The notes beneath the pieces are model-generated. The model did no database searches, was not told the origin of the DNA, and saw nothing but the letters and a program-made list of their open reading frames with translations. 64,000 nt of DNA, from contig JAIRUA010000007.1 of assembly GCA_031254645.1 (NCBI GenBank), positions 1 through 64,000 on the forward strand, in the 5' to 3' direction. How positions within the stretch are numbered: the stretch's first letter is position 1; every line of letters begins with the position of its first letter. A program made the position numbers and the translations under genes. Below are positions 8,554 to 17,425 of this stretch, piece by piece. The stretch is from Dysgonamonadaceae bacterium. Lineage in GTDB: Bacteria; Bacteroidota; Bacteroidia; Bacteroidales; Dysgonomonadaceae.

Positions 8554-8787
8554 TTATTGAGTGATTTTTTTACGATATATCGTCAGACAGCTGTCAGGAC
8601 AAACATATCCACAGTTGGCACAGCCAATACAATCATCGGGGTTTTTCATATATACATAGTGATATCCGCGGTCGTTTACCTCACGTGGTTGTAATTCCAG
8701 CACATCGGAAGGACACGACACGACACAAACACCGCATCCTTTACAACGCTGCGTATTTACTTCTACATAACCTTTTACTTTTGCCAT
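8554..8787 (-). CDS. korD: 2-oxoacid:ferredoxin oxidoreductase, delta (2x[4Fe-4S]) subunit
   Basis: A 77-residue ferredoxin-like subunit with two CxxCxxCxxxCP motifs, CKGCGVCVVSCP (about 15-26) and CIGCANCGYVCP (about 51-62), which bind two [4Fe-4S] clusters and pass electrons from the TPP site to ferredoxin. The start MAKVKGYVEV at 8787 is preferred over an upstream in-frame start at 8847, because the promoter box at 8825-8832 lies between them. It is the first gene of the kor operon. Confidence 0.93.
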   Translation of the reverse strand: MAKVKGYVEVNTQRCKGCGVCVVSCPSDVLELQPREVNDRGYHYVYMKNPDDCIGCANCGYVCPDSCLTIYRKKITQ

Positions 8788-8824
8788 TTTTATATATTGG
8801 AGTGATTTTGTTATTGTTTTTGTG

Positions 8825-8855
8825 CAAATGTAATAGTTGTTTCGCAAAATGTCAA
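8825..8855 (-). promoter_or_regulatory. Promoter of the kor operon
   Basis: On the minus strand TACATTTG (8825-8832) is preceded, after 20 bp, by TTG (8853-8855), matching the Bacteroidetes -33/-7 pattern. It lies 37 bp before korD. Confidence 0.65.
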
Positions 8856-9112
8856 TTTATCAATGTTAATTCTTGTGTATTTACAGGTATCAATTCTATT
8901 GTTTTGCAATTAATTTCATTCTTATTGTTTTATTTATGCTGTAAAATGTTTTTTGTGTGCGAATACAGTTTTGATTAAGAAGATATCTGTATTATTTTTG
9001 GTAAAATGATAAGTTTCAAAAAATCGGCTTTTAAAATCAAATGCGCATTTTGAATTATCGAAAAAATCGATAACACAAAATGCGCATCTAAATTGCCAAT
9101 TAGCAATTAACC

Positions 9113-9406
9113 CTACAACTTATTCTCTACATTCCACACAAAAGCGCTCATACCAAGCTCTTCTGCTTGAGCGTTGAGTGCGCGTAATTTTTCGAGTAAA
9201 ATGGTTGCTTTTTCATCTTCCATCACACTGAGGATTGTACTATTTTTTGTAGGCCAAGCGTGCGTGCCATAATGTGGCTCACCTGAGATGCTTCCACGAC
9301 CTATGGTTTCTGCCCAACGGCTAAACCCGCGAATTTCGAGCTTGTCGAACAATTCCATTATCGTTCTATCAAGCGATTGTCCGTATGATATAAATACTGC
9401 TTTCAT
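9113..9406 (-). CDS. Small PII-like/hypothetical protein linked to the RND efflux operon
   Basis: A 97-residue soluble protein (MKAVFISYGQSLDRTIM; GFSRWAETIGRGSISGEPHYGTHAWPTKNSTIL; VEDEKA-type segment; FVWNVENKL). Length and the alternating pattern suggest a small ferredoxin-like alpha/beta fold such as PII/CutA, but no signature is clear and the function is unknown. It is the last gene of the efflux operon, 122 bp after the pump gene, beyond a tandem-word palindrome. I recall similar genes next to RND pumps in other Bacteroidales, which would suggest a pump-associated role. Confidence 0.75.
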   Translation of the reverse strand: MKAVFISYGQSLDRTIMELFDKLEIRGFSRWAETIGRGSISGEPHYGTHAWPTKNSTILSVMEDEKATILLEKLRALNAQAEELGMSAFVWNVENKL

Positions 9407-9410
9407 TTTT

Positions 9411-9527
9411 TTGAAGTTATTGAAGTTAAGAAGTTACGGAAGTTACAGAAGTTATGGAAGCTTAGGGTTAAGTTTTTCATCCTCAACTTCCATAACTTCT
9501 GTAACTTCTTAACTTCCGTAACTTCAA
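9411..9527. repeat. Intergenic palindrome built of GAAGTTA words
   Basis: The left arm (9411-9460) is a chain of GAAGTTAnn units. The right arm (9487-9527) is its complement, including a perfect 22-bp core. It lies between the RND pump gene and the small PII-like gene. Confidence 0.85.
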
Positions 9528-9528
9528 A

Positions 9529-12500
9529 TTATTCTATCTCAATCATATTATCTTTTCTCTCTTTTTTCGCCCTACCAATATTAAATGTTGCATACACCGT
9601 GGGCACAACAAGTAGTGTTAGAAGCGTAGAGAATGTCATACCACCGATAATGGCGATACCCATCGGTTGCCACATTTCCGAGCCCTCGCCGGCACCGATT
9701 GCCAACGGCATCATACCGAAAATAGTAGTGAGCGATGTCATCAATACGGGACGAAGACGTGATTTACCTGCAGTAATCACTGCCTCATTGATAGGCAGTC
9801 CGCGCTCGCGCTGCAGGTTGGTAAAATCGACAATGATAATACCGTTCTTGACGACAATCCCCACAAGCATTATTGCCCCAATGAGTGCAATCAAACTCAA
9901 TGGTGTGTTCGTAATCCAAAGTGCCAAAAATACACCGGTAAAGGCAAATAACACTGAAATCATAATGATAAGTGGCTGACTGAATGACTCAAACTGTGTT
10001 GCCATTACAATGTAAACCAACAAAAGAACCAATACCAACAATAGTCCCATATCTCGAAACGCGTTTTCCTGATCTTCTACCGAACCGGACAACACAACGG
10101 TAACACCGGCAGGTGTAACGGTTTCTCTGATCACTTCACGAGCGGCATTGGCAATTGTTCCCAAAGGTACGCCGTCGCCAAGGGCAACACTAACAGTTAC
10201 AACACGTTGTCGGTCTTCACGCTGAATAACAGGCGGAATAAAATCTTCAACAATCGTAGCTACTTCTCTCAACATTATGGTGGCACCTTGATTGTTCATC
10301 AACCTGATATTCAGGATGTCATCTACCGAGCCACGGAACTCTTCATCGTAACGAACCACAATGTTGTATTCTTCGCCGTCTTCACGGAAAACAGATGCGG
10401 TAAGTCCGTTGATCCTATTGCGCACAAAAGTAGCAGCGGTGGCTGTGTTGATACCGAATCGGGCAAGTTTTTCGCGGTCAAATTCTACGCGCATTTCCGT
10501 ACGCATATCTTCGCGGCTAATATTTACCTCACGAGCACCCGGTACTTCGCGCATTTTTGCCTGAATTTCTTTCGCAATGGCAGTAGTTTCATCGAAGTCA
10601 AAACCAAATATTTTGATATCGACCGTTCCGCTACCCATCATTCCACCCATTGAAGCACCAACGGTATAGGTGGTTACTTCGGGATAAAGGTCAACCTCTG
10701 CACGAACCACATCTTCCAGTTGCTGCTGCGTACGATTTCTATCTTTTCTATCCTTCAAAATCATTGTGTATGATACACCGTTTACACCCGTATTTCCGAA
10801 AAGGGCTGCAAATCCACCTTGATCACTCGCACCGGAACTAACGGCTAAATACTTGATTTCGGGAATCAATTCCATAAAACGTGCTTCTAGCCGCTCGGCA
10901 AAAGCAACAGTTTGTTCCAAGTTGTAATTCACGGGCAAGTCTATCGACACTTCTACTTGACCTTGATCTTGCGCCGGCATAAAGTCTTGCGGAACCATTG
11001 AGAACAACAAGATACTCACAACAAATATACCACCTGTAGAAAGCAACGTAATTAATTTATGATTCACTACCCAATTCAACAAACGAGCATATCCGTGGTC
11101 GAGTTTATCCAAAAACGCATCAATCGGCTTGAAGACAATACCCAACCCTTTATACGTGTGTGCATTTTTGTATTTCATCATATAGGCGGCGAGCATTGGC
11201 GTGAGTGTAACGGCAGCAACAGTAGAAACCGTGGTTACGATGGCGATAATCCAGCCCAATGGTTGGAACAGGATTCCTGCCATTCCACCTACCATTGTCA
11301 ATGGTAAGAATACTGCCAAAAGCGTTAAAGTGGTGGCGATAACCGCAAGCCAAACCTCATTCGTACCATAAATGGCGGCATCTTTCGGTCGCGCTTTTCG
11401 TTCCAAATGTTTCGTGATGTTTTCGAGTATCACAATGGCATCGTCCACCACGAGCACGAGGGCTATCGACAAAGAACTCAATGAAATGATGTTCAACGTA
11501 CCACCTGAAAACATCAGATAGATAAACGCTGTGATAAGCGAAACCGGAATGGTGAGACAGATGATAATCGTAGCACGCCAGCGTCCCAAGAAAAACAGAA
11601 TAACGAGAATTACAAAAAGAAATGCGTACATTACCGTTTCTGTTAAACTATTGATACTGTTTGTAATAAAAGTAGATGTATCAAACAATACGCCGAGTTC
11701 TACGTCGGGGGGCAAAGTGGCTCTCAATTCGGGCAACATTGCATTGATTGCATTGGCAATATCTACGGTGTTGGCACCCGATTGTTTCTGAATAATCATC
11801 ATCACACTACGCTGTCCGTTAAGGGTTTCTCGCACGGTCATCGTTCTAATGGTATCCGACACATGCGCTACATCGCGAACACGGATTTCTCTTCCGCCGA
11901 AGTTGACGACAACAAGGTCGTTAATTTCGCTCACATAGTTAAATTCGGCTTGTGTACGAATCGCTAATCTTTCCGACCCAATATCCATTGCACCAGCGGG
12001 AATCGCCAAGTTTTCCTGTGCGATGACTTGTCCGATTTGCTCAATGGTGATGCGAAATGCTTCCAATCTTTTCGGGTCTACGTTTACTTGAATTTCTCGT
12101 TCGGGCGCACCGCTGATATTTACCGCACCCACACCGTCGATTCGGTTGAGTGAGTTTACTACTCTTTCATCGAGTAGTTTATAAATACCACCGTAACTCT
12201 CTTCGGCTGTGGCGTATAAATACATCACAGGCATCATACTCGACGAAAATTTGAGAATCATCGGCGTTTGCACACCGTCGGGGAATTGACTTTCAATCCG
12301 TCCGATTACATCTCGAATTTCGTTAGATGCTTCGTCGAGATTTGTTCCCCACTCAAATTCGAGGGCAACGATTGAGGTATTTTCGCGTGAACTTGACACT
12401 AGACGTTTCATATTCGACACCGAGTTCAAGTTGTTTTCGAGTACCCTCGATACGTTTTGCTCAATATCTGCCGCACTCGCGCCGGGGTAGGCGGTAATAA

Positions 12501-12639
12501 CGGTCAGGTAGGGAATTTCGATATCGGGGTACAAGTCAACCGACAAGCGAGTGAGTGAGTATCCGCCAAAAACGAGCACGCCTACTAATATTAATATGGT
12601 AGAAATCGGCTTGCGAACCGACATTTCGTATATTTTCAT
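9529..12639 (-). CDS. RND (HAE1/AcrB family) efflux pump, inner-membrane transporter
   Basis: A 1036-residue RND transporter, the normal length for AcrB-like pumps. It has 12 expected membrane helices in two repeats, two large periplasmic loops, and the proton-relay helix with VDDAIVILENI (about residue 405) carrying the paired acidic residues. The start MKIYEMSVRKPISTILI and the helix ALIGAIMLVGIVVKNGIIIVDF are typical. It uses proton motive force to export drugs, detergents or similar compounds through the TolC-like channel encoded upstream. It is third in the operon after tolC-like and membrane-fusion genes; a REP-like insertion (12675-12792) separates it from the latter. Substrates cannot be inferred. 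Confidence 0.96.
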   Translation of the reverse strand: MKIYEMSVRKPISTILILVGVLVFGGYSLTRLSVDLYPDIEIPYLTVITAYPGASAADIEQNVSRVLENNLNSVSNMKRLVSSSRENTSIVALEFEWGTNLDEASNEIRDVIGRIESQFPDGVQTPMILKFSSSMMPVMYLYATAEESYGGIYKLLDERVVNSLNRIDGVGAVNISGAPEREIQVNVDPKRLEAFRITIEQIGQVIAQENLAIPAGAMDIGSERLAIRTQAEFNYVSEINDLVVVNFGGREIRVRDVAHVSDTIRTMTVRETLNGQRSVMMIIQKQSGANTVDIANAINAMLPELRATLPPDVELGVLFDTSTFITNSINSLTETVMYAFLFVILVILFFLGRWRATIIICLTIPVSLITAFIYLMFSGGTLNIISLSSLSIALVLVVDDAIVILENITKHLERKARPKDAAIYGTNEVWLAVIATTLTLLAVFLPLTMVGGMAGILFQPLGWIIAIVTTVSTVAAVTLTPMLAAYMMKYKNAHTYKGLGIVFKPIDAFLDKLDHGYARLLNWVVNHKLITLLSTGGIFVVSILLFSMVPQDFMPAQDQGQVEVSIDLPVNYNLEQTVAFAERLEARFMELIPEIKYLAVSSGASDQGGFAALFGNTGVNGVSYTMILKDRKDRNRTQQQLEDVVRAEVDLYPEVTTYTVGASMGGMMGSGTVDIKIFGFDFDETTAIAKEIQAKMREVPGAREVNISREDMRTEMRVEFDREKLARFGINTATAATFVRNRINGLTASVFREDGEEYNIVVRYDEEFRGSVDDILNIRLMNNQGATIMLREVATIVEDFIPPVIQREDRQRVVTVSVALGDGVPLGTIANAAREVIRETVTPAGVTVVLSGSVEDQENAFRDMGLLLVLVLLLVYIVMATQFESFSQPLIIMISVLFAFTGVFLALWITNTPLSLIALIGAIMLVGIVVKNGIIIVDFTNLQRERGLPINEAVITAGKSRLRPVLMTSLTTIFGMMPLAIGAGEGSEMWQPMGIAIIGGMTFSTLLTLLVVPTVYATFNIGRAKKERKDNMIEIE

Positions 12640-12674
12640 CTGTTTATTTTTTTGCTATTAAGTTCTTGTTTTTT

Positions 12675-12792
12675 AACCCGAATGGGTTTAATTTTCATAA
12701 CCGCAGGTCATCGACCTGCGGACAAACACACAGATCAAACTCTGCCTGAAAGGCAGGACAAGCAAGTAATATAAAACTCTCCCTTTCAGGCA
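12675..12792. mobile_element. REP-like element, deletion derivative of the Y1-transposase element ends
   Basis: In order: hairpin AACCCGAATGGGTT (12675-12688); TTTTCATAACCG; inverted pair CCGCAGGTC/GACCTGCGG (12701-12721); palindrome CTGCCTGAAAGGCAG (12742-12756); and CCTTTCAGGCA (12782-12792). The same modules in the same order precede the transposase gene at 29350, and the last piece matches its downstream end. It is therefore a non-autonomous copy lacking the gene, placed between two efflux genes. Confidence 0.85.
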
Positions 12793-12800
12793 ATTATCAA

Positions 12801-13829
12801 TTAATTAACTACTTCAACACTTGTTCCTTCAACTAGTCCGCTCAAACCTTCTGTAACTACTCTTTCGCCGGCTTCGATACCCGAAATCACTTCAAATTCA
12901 TTCCCGAATCGAGCGCCAAGTTCCACTTTTTTGTACGAAACTGTGTTGTTGCTATTGAGTGTAAATACATATCTATCACCCGTACCCTGTTGTCTTACAA
13001 CGCTTCGGTCGGGAACTACAACACGCTCAACATCGCCAAAATTAATCGTTACGCGGGCGAACATTCCGGGACGAACGCGTAAATCGGCGTTTGGCAACGT
13101 GATTTCGGTTCTAAATGTGCGGGTGAGCGGGTCGATTGTTGGGTGAACAAGGCTTACTGTTCCTGTGAACGTTTCATCGCCAAACACATCAAGACGAACA
13201 TCAACCGACATTCCTCTTTGTATGCGTGTAAAGTTTGATTCGGGTACATTGATGAGAATTTTCACAGGACTAATACTTTGCACCGTCAAAATTGGGATAC
13301 CTGCCGGCATATCACCCGGATCGTAATTGCGAGCTGTTACTACACCGTTTATCGGACTTACGAGCGTGGTGTTTTCCGACAAATTATTGTATTGCGCTTC
13401 AGCAACATCGAGTTGCGCTTTCATCTGATCCACTTGTTGTTGCGAAATACCGCCAATGGCAAGTAATTCTTGAAAACGCGCATAGTCGCGCTTTAATGTT
13501 TCAATTTGCACTTGTTGTTGTGCCAAATTGGTGCGATCCATTTCTACCAACGGTTGTCCTCTTCTCACGGTCTGACCTACGTCCACCAAAATTCGGCGAA
13601 TACGTGCGGGAATACCTGCTGCAATGTTATTAACCGCCTCTGCTTCTACCGTTGCCGTGAATGATTGCAACTGTTCTACAGGGCGTACTTGTACTTGTTC
13701 TACACGCACTCTTGTTCTTTCGGGAGTGGTTGTATTTTCCGTGTTATTTTCTTTGTTGCCGCCGCAAGAGACGAAAAGTATCGCAGCAATCGTTAATGAA
13801 AACAGTTTTGTTAATTTGTTCTTGTTCAT
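12801..13829 (-). CDS. Membrane-fusion protein (AcrA/HlyD family) of the RND pump
   Basis: A 342-residue periplasmic adaptor. It begins with a lipoprotein signal peptide ending LFVSC|GG (Cys about 22). A biotinyl-lipoyl half-motif (GIPARIRRILVDVGQTVRRGQPLVEMD), a short coiled coil (TNLAQQQVQIETLKRDYARFQELL), the second lipoyl half and a beta-barrel domain follow. It links the inner-membrane pump to the TolC-like channel. It is second in the operon, 77 bp after the channel gene across a short hairpin (13851-13887). Confidence 0.95.
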   Translation of the reverse strand: MNKNKLTKLFSLTIAAILFVSCGGNKENNTENTTTPERTRVRVEQVQVRPVEQLQSFTATVEAEAVNNIAAGIPARIRRILVDVGQTVRRGQPLVEMDRTNLAQQQVQIETLKRDYARFQELLAIGGISQQQVDQMKAQLDVAEAQYNNLSENTTLVSPINGVVTARNYDPGDMPAGIPILTVQSISPVKILINVPESNFTRIQRGMSVDVRLDVFGDETFTGTVSLVHPTIDPLTRTFRTEITLPNADLRVRPGMFARVTINFGDVERVVVPDRSVVRQQGTGDRYVFTLNSNNTVSYKKVELGARFGNEFEVISGIEAGERVVTEGLSGLVEGTSVEVVN

Positions 13830-13850
13830 ATTATATTTTATTTTTTGTTT

Positions 13851-13903
13851 AAAGATTTAAGGCTTAGGTTCAAAACCTTAAATCTTTAAATTTTTAAATC
13901 TTT
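13851..13903. repeat. Intergenic hairpin, TTTAAA/AAAGATTT word family
   Basis: AAAGATTTAAGG (13851-13862) and CCTTAAATCTTT (13876-13887) form a perfect 12-bp stem, followed by more TTTAAATCTTTG words. It lies between the channel and adaptor genes. Confidence 0.8.
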
Positions 13904-13906
13904 GAA

Positions 13907-15259
13907 TTATCGAAAAGAGTATCCTAATGTTCTTTCCAAATCGGCTTTTGAATTCAAATAATTTGCAATTGCCTGATGGTATGATAATTGTGCTTGCGTA
14001 AGTTGTTGCAGTGCGTTTTGTGTTTCGATAAACACGCCTGCTCCTACTTCGTAACGCTTCAATGCAATTTCATAGCCGCGCTGTGCCATATCCTGATTTC
14101 CGCGAGCAGCTTCAGCTTGTTGTACAGCACGCTCCATATTATTGAGCGCAGTTTGCACTTGTAGATTGAGCGATTGTTCTAAGGCATTACGTTGAGTGGC
14201 AAGCTGTTGAATCTGATTTTGCGTTTGGCGTTCGTTGGCTCTATTTGTAAAAATACCCGAAAGTGGAATATTTAACTGTACACCTCCTAACAAGCCTTGT
14301 GAGAACCAATCTCTTGTGGCATCCATAGGCTGTCCTGTAAAAGGATTATTTCCCGCCTTATTTCCTGTACCTGCATAGGTATAAGACCCAAAAGCAACGA
14401 GCGTTGGCAATTTTTGCGTGCGTTGAATCATAAGCGCACGTTGTAACTGTTGCTCTTGAATATCAAGTTGTCTGAGATCCGAATTATTATTCATCGACAA
14501 ATCAAACAAGTTACCTACATTTGAAATATCTGCTTTATAATCAGCAAGATTTCCGATAATTTTAATGGGTTGTGCTGTTTCCATTCCCATCAAAATCTGT
14601 AACATCATAATGGTTTGGTTGATACCCATTTCCACATCCAAAATCGTGGGCTGTAAATTCGTCATTTGTACTTGTGCCGAAATGGCATCAAATTCAGAAC
14701 CTAAACCCAATTCGAAACGCTTGTTTGCTTGCTCAAATGCATCTTTGGCAAGGCTATACGCCGTCATCAATGAAGCGTGCGAATCTTGTGCCAACAAAAC
14801 ACCATAAAATGCTTTCGTTACATCGCTGCGAAGTTGCACACGAGAAGCCATTGCGCGTTCCACGGCAAGTTGCATATCCAATTCGGTCATTTTAATTGAA
14901 TGCCACAAGGCAGGTACAAAAAGAGGCAAAGAGAGATTTAAGCCCATAGTTGCATTGAATTGAGTAGGCATTTCGATGACCATACCCCCAATAGACATAG
15001 TACCGGGTCGCAAATAATGCGCATATTGCCCGGATGCACTCAAAGAAGGCAAAATATTGTTCCAAGCGGCTTGCTTCGAATAATCGACACGTTGAATTTC
15101 CATTTCAGCCACTCGGATTGACGGACTTTCACTGAGGGCAATCTGCAATGCGGTGTTGAGGTCAAGACGCAATGTGTCGGACTGCTGCCCCTTTGTTTGA
15201 AATAAACCTGTTACGCCAAAAAAGAGGGCGATAAACAGAGTAAGTTGTTTGAAGTTCAT
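13907..15259 (-). CDS. TolC-family outer-membrane efflux channel
   Basis: A 450-residue TolC-type protein with an N-terminal signal peptide (LFIALFFGVTGLFQTKGQ) and two OEP repeats rich in long heptad-patterned helices, ending NSKADLERTLGYSFR. It forms the outer-membrane and periplasmic duct of the tripartite pump. It is the first gene of the operon, followed by the adaptor and the RND pump. No TetR-type regulator lies upstream, unlike many related operons; the next gene upstream encodes a membrane LytTR protein in its own unit. Confidence 0.95.
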   Translation of the reverse strand: MNFKQLTLFIALFFGVTGLFQTKGQQSDTLRLDLNTALQIALSESPSIRVAEMEIQRVDYSKQAAWNNILPSLSASGQYAHYLRPGTMSIGGMVIEMPTQFNATMGLNLSLPLFVPALWHSIKMTELDMQLAVERAMASRVQLRSDVTKAFYGVLLAQDSHASLMTAYSLAKDAFEQANKRFELGLGSEFDAISAQVQMTNLQPTILDVEMGINQTIMMLQILMGMETAQPIKIIGNLADYKADISNVGNLFDLSMNNNSDLRQLDIQEQQLQRALMIQRTQKLPTLVAFGSYTYAGTGNKAGNNPFTGQPMDATRDWFSQGLLGGVQLNIPLSGIFTNRANERQTQNQIQQLATQRNALEQSLNLQVQTALNNMERAVQQAEAARGNQDMAQRGYEIALKRYEVGAGVFIETQNALQQLTQAQLSYHQAIANYLNSKADLERTLGYSFR

Positions 15260-15421
15260 ATAATTTTTTGTTTATTGCAAATTTGCAGTTCATTTCGTTT
15301 AAATATTCATCAACTATTTTGATATCTTTTCCTGTGAAAATACCACGAATAAAGTTAATCATCTATTGTGATAAACAATCTTCAGATTGAAAATGTTCTC
15401 TTCACGCTTGAAGTTGCGGTG

Positions 15422-15429
15422 CAAAATTA
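15422..15429 (-). promoter_or_regulatory. Possible promoter of the RND operon
   Basis: TAATTTTG on the minus strand fits TAnnTTTG but has no clear -33 partner and leaves a 160-nt leader. The 242-bp gap 15260-15501 holds nothing else I can identify. Confidence 0.35.
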
Positions 15430-15501
15430 CGACATAATACTCAACTATTATACATAAATCTTGCCGAAACGGAAAAAACAAGAACCGAAATGTCCATTTT
15501 T

Positions 15502-16314
15502 TCACAATCCCAACACTTCTCGTAATCTTTTATATCCCGATGCGCTAATCTTCAGCTTATCGCCATTGCTGAGCGTGAGTTGCTGACTTTGCTTTTCGTA
15601 CAGTTCGATGCGCAAAATTTTCGATACATTAACTAAATACGAACGATGCACTCGCACAAATTCCATTTCGGGTAGACGCGCCTGATAAAATTTTATCGTG
15701 TCCTCTTTCAAAAACTTTCCCGTATCGGTAAAAATGCGTACATAATCACCTTCGGCTTGAAAGTAAACGATTTCCGAAATGGCAATTACGTTAATTTTCT
15801 GTCCGGTTTTAATGACAATGCGTTCTAATTTTTCCAATCTTTCGGTTTCCAACACTGTTTCATCTGTTTCTTCGTTTATCGGCTCGTTGGTTTGCTGTTT
15901 ATTAAGTTGTAGTTGAAAAGACAAAACAATAATCGGATAAATCAAAAATGCAAGAATTGCCTTTGTATATGAGATGTTGTTTATTTCTTCCATTTGGCTT
16001 TCACCAAAAATGGTATACAACGTAAGCAAACTTAATCCGTTCCAAATTGCCATAAACAAAAGTCCCACAACGAAATAGTTTACAAATCGCTGTCGAAAAT
16101 CCAACGCTTTGAAATTCCCATATTTAACCACTTTCCAAAGCAGAAAAGTCAATCCGAAAAGAAACAGTGCATCAAATATTCCGCAAAGTGCATATTGAAC
16201 AAATGGAAACGACACAAACCTGTGAAAAGCAACAGCTTGCAACAATCCATACACAATGCACGAAAACGCAATCAGTAATGAATAGACAATATTGTTTCTA
16301 TTGATTATTGCCAT
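15502..16314 (-). CDS. Membrane-bound LytTR transcription regulator
   Basis: A 270-residue protein with four membrane helices (about residues 8-150), a linker with ETERLEKLERIV, and a C-terminal LytTR DNA-binding domain (VIAISEIVYFQAEGDYVRIFT to ASGYKRLREVLGL, about 172-270). No receiver domain is present, so the signal presumably comes through the membrane part. I chose the start MAIINRNN at 16314, which overlaps the preceding gene by 17 bp; a start at 16338 is possible. The overlap implies translational coupling to the LiaF-like protein. LytTR domains bind pairs of short direct repeats upstream of their targets. Confidence 0.88.
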   Translation of the reverse strand: MAIINRNNIVYSLLIAFSCIVYGLLQAVAFHRFVSFPFVQYALCGIFDALFLFGLTFLLWKVVKYGNFKALDFRQRFVNYFVVGLLFMAIWNGLSLLTLYTIFGESQMEEINNISYTKAILAFLIYPIIVLSFQLQLNKQQTNEPINEETDETVLETERLEKLERIVIKTGQKINVIAISEIVYFQAEGDYVRIFTDTGKFLKEDTIKFYQARLPEMEFVRVHRSYLVNVSKILRIELYEKQSQQLTLSNGDKLKISASGYKRLREVLGL

Positions 16315-17101
16315 AATATCGAATTTCGCAGCCGCCAAAAAGCACTTCGCCTGTGATAATTAACCTGCGTGAATTATCTATTTCAAATGTATGAGATTGC
16401 CTTTTTTGGTTTTCTTCTACACCGCCAAACATAGCATCAATTTTCTGCTCTACTTTCCACGTATCGGGTATGCGCAATTCGACACCGCCAAAGAGCACCT
16501 CGAAACTCAAATGTGTATCGCCTTCGGGCAAAGTTGTTTTGCGCAAATCGAGTTCCACACCGCCAAAAAGCACTTCTATTTTTCCGCCACGAAACACAGG
16601 TTCAAGAAAAACATCTTCCGCACCGCCAAAAAATACACTTCGATTGTAAATGCCATCTATTCCATTTACAGATTTTGAAGAACCAAAAGTGGTATTTTTA
16701 CGACCACTTTTCCAAATGAAAAGGAATTTTCTCTTACCGAAAAATATGCCAAAAACAGTGCCGATTCCGACTAAGATAATTAATAGAGGCCAATAGTTTC
16801 GAGCAAAATCGCTGTCTACCCAAGACAACGTTTCGGGATAAACCGCCGCCACTTTCGGCAGAAAGAAAAAGATGCTCAATGCCAAGAAAACAAGCGTTGA
16901 AAAATAGTTTCTATTGATTAATGAGATAGCGGTAAATATGACAAAAATGATTTGCCACGAAAACACAAGCCCGCGAAGCGATGGATCTACCCAACCCATA
17001 TTAGAAGCAAGCAAAAGCGTACCTATTAACGTTAATAAAAGTCCGAAAAAAACACTTGCTCTTTTTCCCGAACAGCCTGAATGTTGTTTGTAATTATTCA
17101 T
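16298..17101 (-). CDS. LiaI/LiaF-like membrane protein with FGG repeats
   Basis: A 267-residue protein with about four membrane helices in residues 18-125, then a soluble C-terminal region built from five FFGGAE/LFGGVE/LFGGCE units at about 155, 174, 205, 223 and 254. This pattern is seen in LiaF-like and related toast-rack beta-solenoid domains that sense envelope stress. It overlaps the LytTR membrane regulator downstream, so the two probably act together: the LiaF-like protein restrains or signals to the regulator. The promoter is at 17210-17217. The signal is unknown. Confidence 0.85.
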   Translation of the reverse strand: MNNYKQHSGCSGKRASVFFGLLLTLIGTLLLASNMGWVDPSLRGLVFSWQIIFVIFTAISLINRNYFSTLVFLALSIFFFLPKVAAVYPETLSWVDSDFARNYWPLLIILVGIGTVFGIFFGKRKFLFIWKSGRKNTTFGSSKSVNGIDGIYNRSVFFGGAEDVFLEPVFRGGKIEVLFGGVELDLRKTTLPEGDTHLSFEVLFGGVELRIPDTWKVEQKIDAMFGGVEENQKRQSHTFEIDNSRRLIITGEVLFGGCEIRYYGNNQ

Positions 17102-17425
17102 ACGATTATTTTATTTTTTTTATGGTGGTATGGAACTCGCGATAATCATATTCTTTGGTTTGAACTTATTTTAATGCTCGTTTCATATCCGTAATTTTTA
17201 ATTTTGATGCAAAGATACGGTAAATCAGTGCAATTAGCCAATAGAGAATCGACAAATGAGGATATTTTCCCGATGAGTGAAGCAAACTCTACGATAAAAC
17301 CGGACAAGATTTTATCCGATAAATAAATCCAAACACGCTTTATCTGCAAAAGTACTAACATTACGGCTTCCGATAATTGTATAAATGCGACATTCTTTTC
17401 GAAATATAGAAACAACACACACGTC
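17102..17425. other. Intergenic region with promoter only
   Basis: This 324-bp gap holds the promoter of the LiaF-like operon at 17210-17217. A 90-codon open frame at 17146-17418 has no recognisable pattern or homology and is not called. I see no RNA gene or repeat. Confidence 0.6.
17210..17217 (-). promoter_or_regulatory. Promoter -7 box of the LiaF-like/LytTR operon
   Basis: TATCTTTG on the minus strand matches TAnnTTTG and gives a leader of about 105 nt before the start at 17101. Confidence 0.6.

Noticed and set aside
8848-9112. Plus-strand frame 8685-8978 and other small frames upstream of the kor operon
   Set aside because: Overlaps korD on the other strand and shows no protein-like composition.
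11774-11792. TGGCACCCGATTGTTT, similar to a sigma-54 promoter
   Set aside because: Spacing is one base short, and it lies inside the RND pump gene.
17146-17418. A 90-codon minus-strand frame
   Set aside because: No recognisable pattern; it crosses the promoter region of the LiaF-like operon. I see no support for translation.
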